From: an uncultured Gammaproteobacteria bacterium
GTDB lineage: Bacteria; Pseudomonadota; Gammaproteobacteria; Ga0077536
Assembly (NCBI GenBank): GCA_938082545.1
Contig: CALKCL010000016.1
Span: 25,519 to 89,518 of the forward strand
DNA: 64,000 nt
Reading direction: 5' to 3'
Of the stretch, positions 43,264-52,449 are shown one piece after another. Under the pieces are notes generated by a model. It was not told the DNA's origin, did no database searches, and saw nothing but the letters and a program-made list of their open reading frames with translations. The stretch's first letter is position 1. Every line of letters begins with the position of its first letter. Position numbers and translations under genes: made by a program.

Positions 43264-44930
43264 AGTTGCGAGACATCTACAGAGTCTTAGTTATACAGCG
43301 TGTCTTAATACGACATGGCTTTGATGACATTATTTTCTCAATGTCAGTTCTTAGACCATTTCGTAGTATTAGGTACTTGTTTCCTTGGAATTGGTTAGGG
43401 AAACAAAAAAATAATCGAGCAAAACGCATTCGACTCGTGTTTGAAGAATTGGGTCCGATTTTTATAAAATTCGGACAAATTCTTTCGACCAGACGAGATC
43501 TTCTTAGTGATGATATAGCTAAAGAGCTCCAGAAACTCCAAGATCATGTGCCCCCATTTCCTGGGGAAATGGCTGTCGATATAATCGAGAAAGCATATGG
43601 CAAATCCGTGGAGCAGGCATTTCTGGAGTTTGATGTAAAGCCTTTAGCGTCAGCCTCAATCGCTCAAGTTCATTCAGCCAAATTGCTTGATGGCTCGGAT
43701 GTGGTAGTTAAAATTGTTCGCCCGAACTTAAAGAAAGCTATAGAACAGGATATCGCATTAATGCACAAGCTCGCAGGTGCCGCTGAGAAGTACTGGGCGA
43801 GTGGTAAGCGCTTAAAGTTGAGTTTAGTGGTATCAGAGTTTGAGAAGACGATACTTGATGAATTAGATATGATGCGCGAAGCCTCTAACGCGGCGCAAAT
43901 TAGGCGGAATCATGACGAGTCGAAAATACTTTATGTCCCGAAGGTTTGTTGGGATTTAACCAGGTCTAATGTTCTCGTCATTGAGCGCGTACACGGTCTG
44001 AACGTAACGCATCGAGACGACTTATTAGCAGCAGGAGCGGATCTGAAAATACTAGCTGAGCAAGGGATCGAGATTTTTTTTAGCCAGGTGTTTCGAGATA
44101 ACTTTTTCCATGCCGACGTACATCCCGGGAATTTATTTGTGATGCCTAAAGATGCAGATGGTGACTGGCGTTATGCGTTAGTCGACTTTGGGATTATGGG
44201 AGCTTTAAGCGATTTTGATCAACGTTACCTAGCAGAGAATTTTTCGGCGTTTTTGAGCAAAGACTACCGACGCGTGGCTCAACTACATGTCGAATCTGGC
44301 TGGGTCCCAGATACTACCAGAGTGGAAGAATTTGAGTTTGCTATTCGTGCTGTTTGCGAGCCTATCTTTGATCGGCCGCTTAAAGATGTATCTGTCGGAG
44401 ATCTGTTGCTGCGCTTATTTCAGACGGCACAACGCTTTGAGATGGAAGTTCTCCCACAACTTCTGTTATTGCAAAAGACACTTATGAATATAGAGGGTAT
44501 GGGGAGGGAGCTTTATCCTGAGTTAGATCTCTGGGCAACTGCGAAGCCCTCGTTAGAGCTATTCATGAAAGAGAGAGTAGGTTTTGAAAGTATTAATCGA
44601 GGTATGAAAGAAAATACCCCACGTTGGGCGGCTCAGTTGCCTGCACTACCAATGGCCATGCTCGATTTATTAGACCAGATGCGGACAGGAAGAATGCGCA
44701 TAAAAACTAGTGATCCGCAGTTAATCAATATTCGAAAAGAGATTAAGGTTCTGCGGAGAACTATCACACTAGTGATCATTGGAGTAGGTTTCATGATATC
44801 GGCTGCAGTACTTTATGGTTTACATACCTCCAGTTTCCCTTTGTCCAGTCCTATACCAAGAGAAACTCTAATATTAGGAAGTGCAGGTTTTGCGAGCCTG
44901 ATGTATGCTATTTTTGGACGAAAGGAGTGA
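43260..44930 (+). CDS. ubiB: Ubiquinone biosynthesis protein kinase-like UbiB
   Basis: LGPIFIKFGQILSTRRDLL, PLASASIAQVHSAKL, FHADVHPGNLFV; two C-terminal TM segments. Confidence 0.96.
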   Translation: MKLRDIYRVLVIQRVLIRHGFDDIIFSMSVLRPFRSIRYLFPWNWLGKQKNNRAKRIRLVFEELGPIFIKFGQILSTRRDLLSDDIAKELQKLQDHVPPFPGEMAVDIIEKAYGKSVEQAFLEFDVKPLASASIAQVHSAKLLDGSDVVVKIVRPNLKKAIEQDIALMHKLAGAAEKYWASGKRLKLSLVVSEFEKTILDELDMMREASNAAQIRRNHDESKILYVPKVCWDLTRSNVLVIERVHGLNVTHRDDLLAAGADLKILAEQGIEIFFSQVFRDNFFHADVHPGNLFVMPKDADGDWRYALVDFGIMGALSDFDQRYLAENFSAFLSKDYRRVAQLHVESGWVPDTTRVEEFEFAIRAVCEPIFDRPLKDVSVGDLLLRLFQTAQRFEMEVLPQLLLLQKTLMNIEGMGRELYPELDLWATAKPSLELFMKERVGFESINRGMKENTPRWAAQLPALPMAMLDLLDQMRTGRMRIKTSDPQLINIRKEIKVLRRTITLVIIGVGFMISAAVLYGLHTSSFPLSSPIPRETLILGSAGFASLMYAIFGRKE

Positions 44931-44937
44931 GTTTACC

Positions 44938-46497
44938 TTATTGATCGTCCGATAACCGAATGAATGGCTTGCCTTGCATTTCTTCAGGTACCGCCAGACC
45001 TATTAGTGATAATAGTGTCGGCGCTATATCAATGAGGCTGGCCCCGTCTATGGCACCTGCCTTTCTTCCAATATAGACTAAAGGGACTGGGTTGTTAGTG
45101 TGGGCTGTATGCGGTTGAGAACCAGCACCCTCTTTCTGGTCTGACATCTGTTCAGCATTGCCGTGGTCTGCCGTGATAAGTATTTCCATGCCATAGGTCT
45201 TACATACTAATGATATCCTCGCTAAACAACTGTCTAGAGTCTCAATAGCTTCGACTGTAGCATCAAAATCACCAGTGTGCCCAACCATATCAGCATTTGC
45301 TAAGTTGCAAATCACTACATCATATTTTTTACTTACCACGGCTGCTTCGAGAGTAGTTGTAACTTCAAGCGCACTCATTTCTGGTTTTAAATCGTAAGTT
45401 GTCACATTAGGAGACGGGATTAATTTTCTTTCTTCCCCTTCCAGTGGTTCTTCCTTTCCCCCATTGAAGAAAAATGTAACGTGGGCATATTTTTCAGTTT
45501 CCGCTATTCGCATCTGTTTAAGTCCAATGTTCGAGATAACCTCGCCAAAAGAATTTTTAATTTCAGTCGGTGGATAAGCTACTGTGACTTGAAAATCTTT
45601 CTTGTATTGAGTCATTGTGAAAACATTCTTTAAAGGAAACCCAGTCGGTCGTGGAAATTTTTCGAACTTTTCCTGACTCATAGGTTCCGTTAGCTGTCTT
45701 GCACGATCAGAGCGAAAGTTTGCAAATACAACAACATCGTTGGGGTCCACTTGGTCTATTTTCGTACCACTGACTATGGCCGTAGGGCTGACAAATTCAT
45801 CGGTTTCATTTCTGTCATATGCCGATAATATCGCTTCATCCGCGGTACGAGCGGTAAATTTACCCACTCCTCGTGTGATCAAGTCAAAAGCGAGTTTCGA
45901 CCTGTCCCAGTTATTATTTCTATCCATTGAGAAGTATCGACCTGACACTGAGCTAATTTTCACATTAGGATGTAGGGAGAGAAAATGACTGAGTTTTTGT
46001 ATAGAGTGTAGAGCGCTTCTAGGAGGAGTATCACGGCCATCTAAAATCAAATGTAGTAGAACACTTTCCACTTTATTTTGACTGCATAAGTCAACCAGAG
46101 CAACGATGTGGTCTTCATGGCTATGAACTCCGCCCGGAGAAAGCATTCCTATAATATGGAGGTTCTGTTTCGTTTCAGCGGCAATGCAGGCTGCTTTTTT
46201 GAGGGCCTTATTCTCGTAGAAATCTCCATTTTTGATCTGCTTGTTTATTTTTGATAGATCTTGGTCAATCAAGCGGCCAGCGCCCATATGCATATGACCT
46301 ACTTCAGAGTTCCCCATTTGGCGATCAGGTAAACCTACATCTCCGCCTGAGCAACTTAGTAACGTGTGAGTTTCATTTCTCCACATTCGATCCCAGTTAG
46401 GGGTTTCAGCGCTGTGGATCGCGTTGTATTCTTTTTTTTCGCTATATCCCCAACCATCTAGAATAAGTAATAGGATAGGTTGCAAATGATTTCCCAT
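44938..46497 (-). CDS. gpmI: 2,3-bisphosphoglycerate-independent phosphoglycerate mutase
   Basis: LLILDGWGYSEKKEYNAI, DRQMGNSEVGHMHMGAGRLIDQDL, LITADHGNAEQM. Confidence 0.97.
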   Translation of the reverse strand: MGNHLQPILLLILDGWGYSEKKEYNAIHSAETPNWDRMWRNETHTLLSCSGGDVGLPDRQMGNSEVGHMHMGAGRLIDQDLSKINKQIKNGDFYENKALKKAACIAAETKQNLHIIGMLSPGGVHSHEDHIVALVDLCSQNKVESVLLHLILDGRDTPPRSALHSIQKLSHFLSLHPNVKISSVSGRYFSMDRNNNWDRSKLAFDLITRGVGKFTARTADEAILSAYDRNETDEFVSPTAIVSGTKIDQVDPNDVVVFANFRSDRARQLTEPMSQEKFEKFPRPTGFPLKNVFTMTQYKKDFQVTVAYPPTEIKNSFGEVISNIGLKQMRIAETEKYAHVTFFFNGGKEEPLEGEERKLIPSPNVTTYDLKPEMSALEVTTTLEAAVVSKKYDVVICNLANADMVGHTGDFDATVEAIETLDSCLARISLVCKTYGMEILITADHGNAEQMSDQKEGAGSQPHTAHTNNPVPLVYIGRKAGAIDGASLIDIAPTLLSLIGLAVPEEMQGKPFIRLSDDQ

Positions 46498-46595
46498 AGT
46501 CCGCCTGGTAGTGTTTTATAATGTTATAATTAATATTTAGTATAACAAATTGTAATAGCACGTTCGGAATAGTTTATCTAAACTGAGATGTCGCT

Positions 46596-47039
46596 ATGCT
46601 AGAGGCTTTTATATTTTTTATGGAACAACTTTCAGAATTTGTAATAAACCATTGGATTCTTGTGACAGCTTTTTGTGTCTCATGTAGCCTGTTGCTGTCT
46701 AGTTTTTTGAATCAGGCTAGCGGTCTGAGCGCATCTGAGGCTGTTATGGCAGTTAATCGAGAAAAGGCTGTGGTTGTAGATGTCAGAGAAGAAAAAGAGT
46801 TCATAAGTGGGCATATCGCTAAGGCTATAAATATTCCTCGTAAAGATTTCAGTTTGTTTTCCGAACGTCTAAAAAAGCATAAAAATAAGCCTCTAATAGT
46901 TTGCTGTTCGTCTGGATCTGTAAGTAGCAAGGCAGTGGGGGAGCTGAAAAAAATTGGTTTTGATCAAAGCTTTATTCTTAAAGGGGGCGTTGTTGCTTGG
47001 AAGTCGGCGAATTATCCATTAGTTAAGCCTTCAGAATAA
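46596..47039 (+). CDS. Rhodanese-like domain protein (YibN-like)
   Basis: N-terminal TM helix, VVVDVREEKEFISGHIAKAINIP, IVCCSSGSVSSKAVGELKKIGF. Confidence 0.9.
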   Translation: MLEAFIFFMEQLSEFVINHWILVTAFCVSCSLLLSSFLNQASGLSASEAVMAVNREKAVVVDVREEKEFISGHIAKAINIPRKDFSLFSERLKKHKNKPLIVCCSSGSVSSKAVGELKKIGFDQSFILKGGVVAWKSANYPLVKPSE

Positions 47040-47079
47040 GCTCATATTCTTTTTTTAAGAAGGGATTAGCGCAATAGAA

Positions 47080-48081
47080 ATGAAACAGCGTACGGTTTTG
47101 GTTATTGGTGCAGGAGCCTGGGGTACAGCTTTAGCTTCAGTGTTTGCTCGGGCGGGCAATAGAACCTTACTCTGGGACCGAAAACAGGCTGTTCTTGAAC
47201 ATATCCAAAAGCATAGATGTCATCCGGTATTTTCGCCTGATGTCCTTCTTCATGAAGGTATTTCTGCCTGTATAGATCTGAAGTTAGCCCCTGTGCTTGA
47301 TTGCGTTGTTTTTGTCGTTCCTTTTCAGAAATTTCGTCACGCGCTACAGCAATTCCGTTACAGCGGAATTGCTGCTAAAAGTATAGTGTGCGCGAGTAAA
47401 GGGCTAGAGCTTGTTACTAGCGCGTTAGCCCACCAAATAGTTGTTGAAGAATTTGGGGCAGAAGTGCCTTTTTCCCAAATTTCGGGACCTAATTTCGCTA
47501 GCGAGGTAATCAATTGTTGTCCTGCTGCGATTTCTGTCGCATCGTCTAATCGTGCTCTAAGAGAATCGCTAGTGAGAATGATGCATAGTACACATTTCCG
47601 GCCCTACCTTACCGACGACGTTGTAGGTGTTGAGCTCGGGGGAGCTTTGAAGAATGTTATGGCTATAGCTGCTGGAATTTCTGATGGTTTGGATTTAGGC
47701 AGTAATGCACGTGCGGCACTAATGACGAGAGGGCTCGGGGAGATTGCTCGTCTTGGGGAAGCATTAGGTGCGAATCGAAATACTTTTATGGGGCTTTCTG
47801 GTATGGGAGATTTGGTGCTCACTTGTACTGACGATCAGTCTCGAAATAGAAGATTCGGTCTTGCATTAGCCCGATTGGGTAGTACTAATTTGGCTGAGTC
47901 TGAGGTTGGTGCTCTGGTCGAGGGAGTTGCTAGTGCGAAAGCTGTCTCAGAAATGGCAGACCGACTGGATATTTCTATGCCCATATCTTCAGAAATCTGG
48001 GCAATAATCTCTGGTGCGAAGTCTGCTCATGCGGCTTTAGAAACTCTTTTGTCAAGAGCTCCCTTTGCTGAGTGGACTTGA
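47080..48081 (+). CDS. gpsA: Glycerol-3-phosphate dehydrogenase [NAD(P)+]
   Basis: VIGAGAWGTALASVFARAG, ISGPNFASEV, GGALKNVMAIAAGISDGLDLGSNARAALMTRGL. Confidence 0.97.
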   Translation: MKQRTVLVIGAGAWGTALASVFARAGNRTLLWDRKQAVLEHIQKHRCHPVFSPDVLLHEGISACIDLKLAPVLDCVVFVVPFQKFRHALQQFRYSGIAAKSIVCASKGLELVTSALAHQIVVEEFGAEVPFSQISGPNFASEVINCCPAAISVASSNRALRESLVRMMHSTHFRPYLTDDVVGVELGGALKNVMAIAAGISDGLDLGSNARAALMTRGLGEIARLGEALGANRNTFMGLSGMGDLVLTCTDDQSRNRRFGLALARLGSTNLAESEVGALVEGVASAKAVSEMADRLDISMPISSEIWAIISGAKSAHAALETLLSRAPFAEWT

Positions 48082-48101
48082 TCTTAAGAGCAAAATAATA
48101 G

Positions 48102-48569
48102 CTATCCCTTGGACCCTAGGAAGGCATTTTGTCTCCATGCCTCGTAAACGGCTATAGCGACCGCGTTAGATAAGTTCAAGCTTCGACTCTCCGGAGCCAT
48201 AGGCAATCTTAAGATGTTATGGTTTAGGACCTTGTCTAGAACATTCCCGGGTAATCCTCTAGTTTCTGGTCCAAATAATAAAATACTTTCGGAAGTGAAT
48301 GAGGTGTTATGCGCAACAACACTTCCTCGCGTGGAAAAAGCAAATACCTGGGAAATATCTCGGATTGTAATGAATTTTTCGAAAGAGTCATGGACTAAAA
48401 CGTCAGCATACTCTTGATAATCCAATCCTGCTCTTTTTAGCCTCGTATTGTCGAGTCTAAAGCCTAATGGGCGTATCAGATGAAGGCGACAACCAGTGTT
48501 TGCGCATAAACGAATTATATTTCCTGTGTTAGGTGGGATTTCTGGTTCGTAGAGAACTATCTCAAACAA
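48102..48569 (-). CDS. trmL: tRNA (cytidine/uridine(34)-2'-O)-methyltransferase TrmL
   Basis: MFEIVLYEPEIPPNTGNIIRLCANTGCRLHLIRPLGF, LLFGPETRGLP, RSLNLSNAVAIAVYEAWRQ. Confidence 0.95.
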   Translation of the reverse strand: MFEIVLYEPEIPPNTGNIIRLCANTGCRLHLIRPLGFRLDNTRLKRAGLDYQEYADVLVHDSFEKFITIRDISQVFAFSTRGSVVAHNTSFTSESILLFGPETRGLPGNVLDKVLNHNILRLPMAPESRSLNLSNAVAIAVYEAWRQNAFLGSKG

Positions 48570-48600
48570 GTTATAATGCTTCCAAGTTAGAGGGTCAGAG

Positions 48601-49557
48601 GTGCAAAAGGTGCAAAAAATTAAACGTGACGCTAGATTGACAGTCGAATTTTGCGGCCTTCATTTCGTAAATCCGCTAGTGTTGCTATCCGGCTGTGTTG
48701 GCTTCGGTGAAGAGTATACACGTGTTGAAGGATTTTCTAACGAGGATGCGGGTGCTGTGTGTTTAAAAGGGACAACCTTAGAACCTCGGTTGGGCAATAA
48801 AGCTCAAAGAATTTTTGAAACTCCGGGAGGAATGCTAAATGCAATTGGTCTGCAAAACCCTGGCGCTAGAGCAGTAGTAGATAAAATACTTCCTCTTTTA
48901 GACTTCAACGAGACACACTTCATTGCTAATGTCTGTGGATCTACTATTGAAGAGTACGCCGCGGTAGCGAGAATCTTTGATCAGTCTCCGGTGAGTGCGC
49001 TAGAGATAAATATCTCCTGTCCTAATGTCAAAGAGGGCGGTGTCGCATTTGGTAACGATCCAGACATGTCTGCAAGAGTGGTGGCCGCTTGCCGCCGAGA
49101 ATCTTCTAAACCGATAATCACCAAGTTATCCCCTAATCAAACGAACATAGCCGAAAACGCTAGGCTGTGTATTGAAGCTGGTAGCGATGGCTTGGCCGTT
49201 ATTAACACTGCCATGGGGATGGCGATTGATGCTGAAAAAAGAAAACCCGTAATTGCTAATAACCGAGCAGGACTTTCTGGACCGGCAATTAAGCCACTTG
49301 CGTTGCTTAAAGTCCACGAGGTATACCAGGTTTCTAAAAAGCACGATGTTCCAATAATTGGCCAAGGAGGAGTTATTTCAGCTGTTGATGTTATTGAATT
49401 TCTAATAGCTGGCGCGACATGTGTGGGGCTAGGCACTGGATTATTTTATGATCCGCTCGTTTGTGAGAAAATAAATAAGGGAGTTTCATCCTACTTAGAC
49501 AGACACAGGCTCGAGCAGGTAAGCGACCTTACAGGATCTTTAATCTTGAACACGTAA
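48601..49557 (+). CDS. pyrD: Dihydroorotate dehydrogenase, class 1B (PyrDB)-like
   Basis: ETPGGMLNAIGLQNPGARAVVDKILPLL, EINISCPNVKEGGVAFGNDPDMSARVV, NRAGLSGPAIKPLALLKVHEVYQVSKKHDVPIIGQGGV; GTG start. Confidence 0.88.
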   Translation: MQKVQKIKRDARLTVEFCGLHFVNPLVLLSGCVGFGEEYTRVEGFSNEDAGAVCLKGTTLEPRLGNKAQRIFETPGGMLNAIGLQNPGARAVVDKILPLLDFNETHFIANVCGSTIEEYAAVARIFDQSPVSALEINISCPNVKEGGVAFGNDPDMSARVVAACRRESSKPIITKLSPNQTNIAENARLCIEAGSDGLAVINTAMGMAIDAEKRKPVIANNRAGLSGPAIKPLALLKVHEVYQVSKKHDVPIIGQGGVISAVDVIEFLIAGATCVGLGTGLFYDPLVCEKINKGVSSYLDRHRLEQVSDLTGSLILNT

Positions 49558-49604
49558 AATTATTCACTGTTTATTGTTTAACGAATCAACCGCCTAATGT
49601 TAGT

Positions 49605-51059
49605 TTATGTTTTCCAAAAAGACGGGGTTAATATTACAAGCAATGTAAAGATTTCGAGTCGGCCTAGCAACATTGCAAGACACAATAAAGACTTTGCTGC
49701 TGCAGAGATATTCCCGTAGTGCTCGCTGACTGTACCGAGACCAGGACCAAGGTTGTTGAGACATGCCGCAACTGCTGAAAATGCGGTAATTTGATCTAGC
49801 CCTGTTACCATTAGTGCCAGCATTAAGAGTAAGAACACTGCCACATAAGCTGCAAAAAAACCCCATACTGCTTCGATGACGCGATTACTTACTGCTTTAT
49901 TCCCCATCGTGATATTCAAAATCGCATTTGGGTGAATTAATCGACGTATTTCTCGCACACCTTGCTTATAGAGGAGTAAACATCGAACGACTTTAATCCC
50001 ACCACCAGTTGATCCAGCACATCCCCCAGCAAAGCTTAATAAAATAAGGATGACAGGGAGGAAGGCAGGCCATGCCTGAAAATCCTCTGTACTGAAGCCA
50101 GCGGTAGTTCCCATAGAAATGGCTTGAAAAAGACTAGCTCTTAATGAGGTTACAATCTCCCCAGATAATACATTGTTTAACATGAGGCCTAGAAAACATA
50201 TCAGGAAGACAGATAAGAGCAGTGCTAGATACATTAAAAATTCAGAATCTTCAAAGTAGTGTTTTAAACTTTTACTACGCCAAGCTAAAAAATGCAGTGA
50301 AAAATTAACGCCAGCGAGAAACATAAACACTATTGTGACCGCCTCAATCTGCCAACTATTAAAGTAGCCAATGCTTTGATCATGGGTGGAAAACCCCCCA
50401 ATTGCCACGGTTGAAAAGCTATGACAAACTGCATCAAAAAATGACATACCTGAGATATAAAACCCTATTGTGCAAAAAATAGTTAGAGCCAGATATATGT
50501 ACCACAACATTTTTGCAGTTTCAGTAATTCTCGGAGTAAGCTTTGCATCTTTCATCGGACCTGGAGTCTCAGCGCGATAAAGTTGCATTCCCCCTATACC
50601 CAGCATAGGCAACACTGCAACAGCCAGAACAATAATGCCCATGCCCCCTAGCCATTGCAGTAATTGTCGATAAAAAAGCAGTGATACAGGAAGGTCCTCT
50701 AAGCCAGTCAGGACTGTCGCCCCCGTAGTTGTTAAACCCGACATTGACTCGAAAATGGCGTCTATTACTGTCATTTTTGGGTCGTCAACAACTATGAAAG
50801 GGATCGCACCACTAAAGCTCAGTACTAGCCAGAACAAAACTACTACAAGGAACCCGTCTCTGAGCTTAAGTTCCCCTTTAAATTTTCTAACTGGGAGCCA
50901 CAAAAAGAGTCCGAGGAATAGTGTGACGAAAATAGCGCTAACGAACGCATATTCAATTCCATCGGCCATAGTAATGGACATAACCAGCGGTGGAATAAGC
51001 GTTAAACTAAAAAGCGCTAACAATAAGCCGAGAATTTTCTGAATGACTTTAAAACGCAT
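49605..51059 (-). CDS. trkH: Trk potassium uptake protein TrkH
   Basis: ESMSGLTTTGATVLTGLEDLPVSLLFYRQLLQWLGGMGIIVLAVAVLPMLGIGGMQLYRAETPGPMKDAKLTPRI. Confidence 0.96.
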   Translation of the reverse strand: MRFKVIQKILGLLLALFSLTLIPPLVMSITMADGIEYAFVSAIFVTLFLGLFLWLPVRKFKGELKLRDGFLVVVLFWLVLSFSGAIPFIVVDDPKMTVIDAIFESMSGLTTTGATVLTGLEDLPVSLLFYRQLLQWLGGMGIIVLAVAVLPMLGIGGMQLYRAETPGPMKDAKLTPRITETAKMLWYIYLALTIFCTIGFYISGMSFFDAVCHSFSTVAIGGFSTHDQSIGYFNSWQIEAVTIVFMFLAGVNFSLHFLAWRSKSLKHYFEDSEFLMYLALLLSVFLICFLGLMLNNVLSGEIVTSLRASLFQAISMGTTAGFSTEDFQAWPAFLPVILILLSFAGGCAGSTGGGIKVVRCLLLYKQGVREIRRLIHPNAILNITMGNKAVSNRVIEAVWGFFAAYVAVFLLLMLALMVTGLDQITAFSAVAACLNNLGPGLGTVSEHYGNISAAAKSLLCLAMLLGRLEIFTLLVILTPSFWKT

Positions 51060-51069
51060 TTTAAAACAC

Positions 51070-52443
51070 TTAGCTTAGAGTAAGGTTAACTTGAAATAGT
51101 TTTTCGACGTCACTTACGTGCCGTTTGTCCGTGACGACAAGAATTACATGGTCATCCTCTACAATCAGTGTGTCATGATGAACAACGATTACTTCTTCTT
51201 TGCGAACTATAGCGCCAATGACAACGCCGGGGGGTAGTTTCAGGTCATCTATTTTTCGACCCACCACTTTACTTTGTCTTGCATTTCCATGGGCGATTGC
51301 CTCCATTGCCTCCGCAGCACCTCCCCGAAGCGAATGCACCTTTACCACATCGCCACGCCTTACATGAGCTAATATGCTTCCAATGGTGGCTTGTTGTGGA
51401 GATATTGCAATATCTATTATGTCACGTTGAACAAGGTCTACATATGCAGCCCGGTTAATTAAAGCCATTACTGTTTTAGCGTCTAGTCTCTTGGCTAGCA
51501 TTGAAGAAATAATATTTGCTTCATCGGCATTAGTGAGGGCGCAGAAAACATCTGTGTTTTCGATGTTTTCTTCTCTGAGAAGATCCTCGTCCGCAGCATC
51601 ACCAAGTAACACAATAGCTCGCTTGAAACTTTGGGAAATTTTGTGCGCTCGCGCAGAATTACTTTCTATAATTTTTATATTACATGTATCTTCAAGAGCT
51701 TTAGCGAGCCTTAGCCCTATATTTCCACCACCGGCAATAATGACATTTCTATTAGGACCATCAATCTTCCTGAACTCACTCATGACAGCCCGAATATTTT
51801 TTTGTGCTGCGATAAAAAAGACATCGTCTCCTGCCTCAATTACGGTCTCTCCGGTAGGGATAATTACATCATTCCGCCTGAATATGGCTGTGACTCTTGT
51901 TTCGACATCATTTAATTGTTCCGGGAGCTCAGCTAGTCTATGTCCGACTAATGGTCCTCCATAAAATGCCCTTGCTGCGACAAGCTGGACTTTTCCGTTA
52001 GCAAAATCAACTACTTGAATAGATCCTGGAAATTCTATGAGGTTCTTAATATAGTCTGTGACTTCTTGCTCCGGACTAATAATAACGTCGATAGGAAACG
52101 ATTCAGCATCAAATAGCTGCTTTTTCTTCTGGTATTGATTTTCTCTGATTCGTGCAATTTTTGTCGGGGTTTGAAAAAGCGTATAAGCGACTTGGCATGC
52201 CACCATATTTATTTCATCACTATTTGTAATGGCAATTATCATATCCGCATCTTGCGCGCCAGCTTTCAAGAGCACGTCAGGGTACGCTGCATGCCCCACC
52301 ACTGTCCTAAGGTCACACCTATCTTGCAAATGATGCAGTGTGCTGGGGTTTAAATCTACTACAGTAATATCGTTCGGTTCACTGCATAAATTAGCTGCCA
52401 ATGATGCACCGACTTGTCCCGCTCCTAATATAATAATTTTCAC
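51070..52443 (-). CDS. trkA: Trk system potassium transport NAD-binding protein TrkA
   Basis: MKIIILGAGQVGASLAANL, two RCK/TrkA-N repeats (VIIAGGGNIGLRLAKAL). Confidence 0.96.
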   Translation of the reverse strand: MKIIILGAGQVGASLAANLCSEPNDITVVDLNPSTLHHLQDRCDLRTVVGHAAYPDVLLKAGAQDADMIIAITNSDEINMVACQVAYTLFQTPTKIARIRENQYQKKKQLFDAESFPIDVIISPEQEVTDYIKNLIEFPGSIQVVDFANGKVQLVAARAFYGGPLVGHRLAELPEQLNDVETRVTAIFRRNDVIIPTGETVIEAGDDVFFIAAQKNIRAVMSEFRKIDGPNRNVIIAGGGNIGLRLAKALEDTCNIKIIESNSARAHKISQSFKRAIVLLGDAADEDLLREENIENTDVFCALTNADEANIISSMLAKRLDAKTVMALINRAAYVDLVQRDIIDIAISPQQATIGSILAHVRRGDVVKVHSLRGGAAEAMEAIAHGNARQSKVVGRKIDDLKLPPGVVIGAIVRKEEVIVVHHDTLIVEDDHVILVVTDKRHVSDVEKLFQVNLTLS

Positions 52444-52449
52444 AATTTT

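Noticed and set aside
49126-49436. Two overlapping minus-strand ORFs inside pyrD (and many similar antisense ORFs elsewhere)
   Set aside because: Shadow ORFs of well-supported genes; Ser/Leu-rich composition typical of antisense reading.
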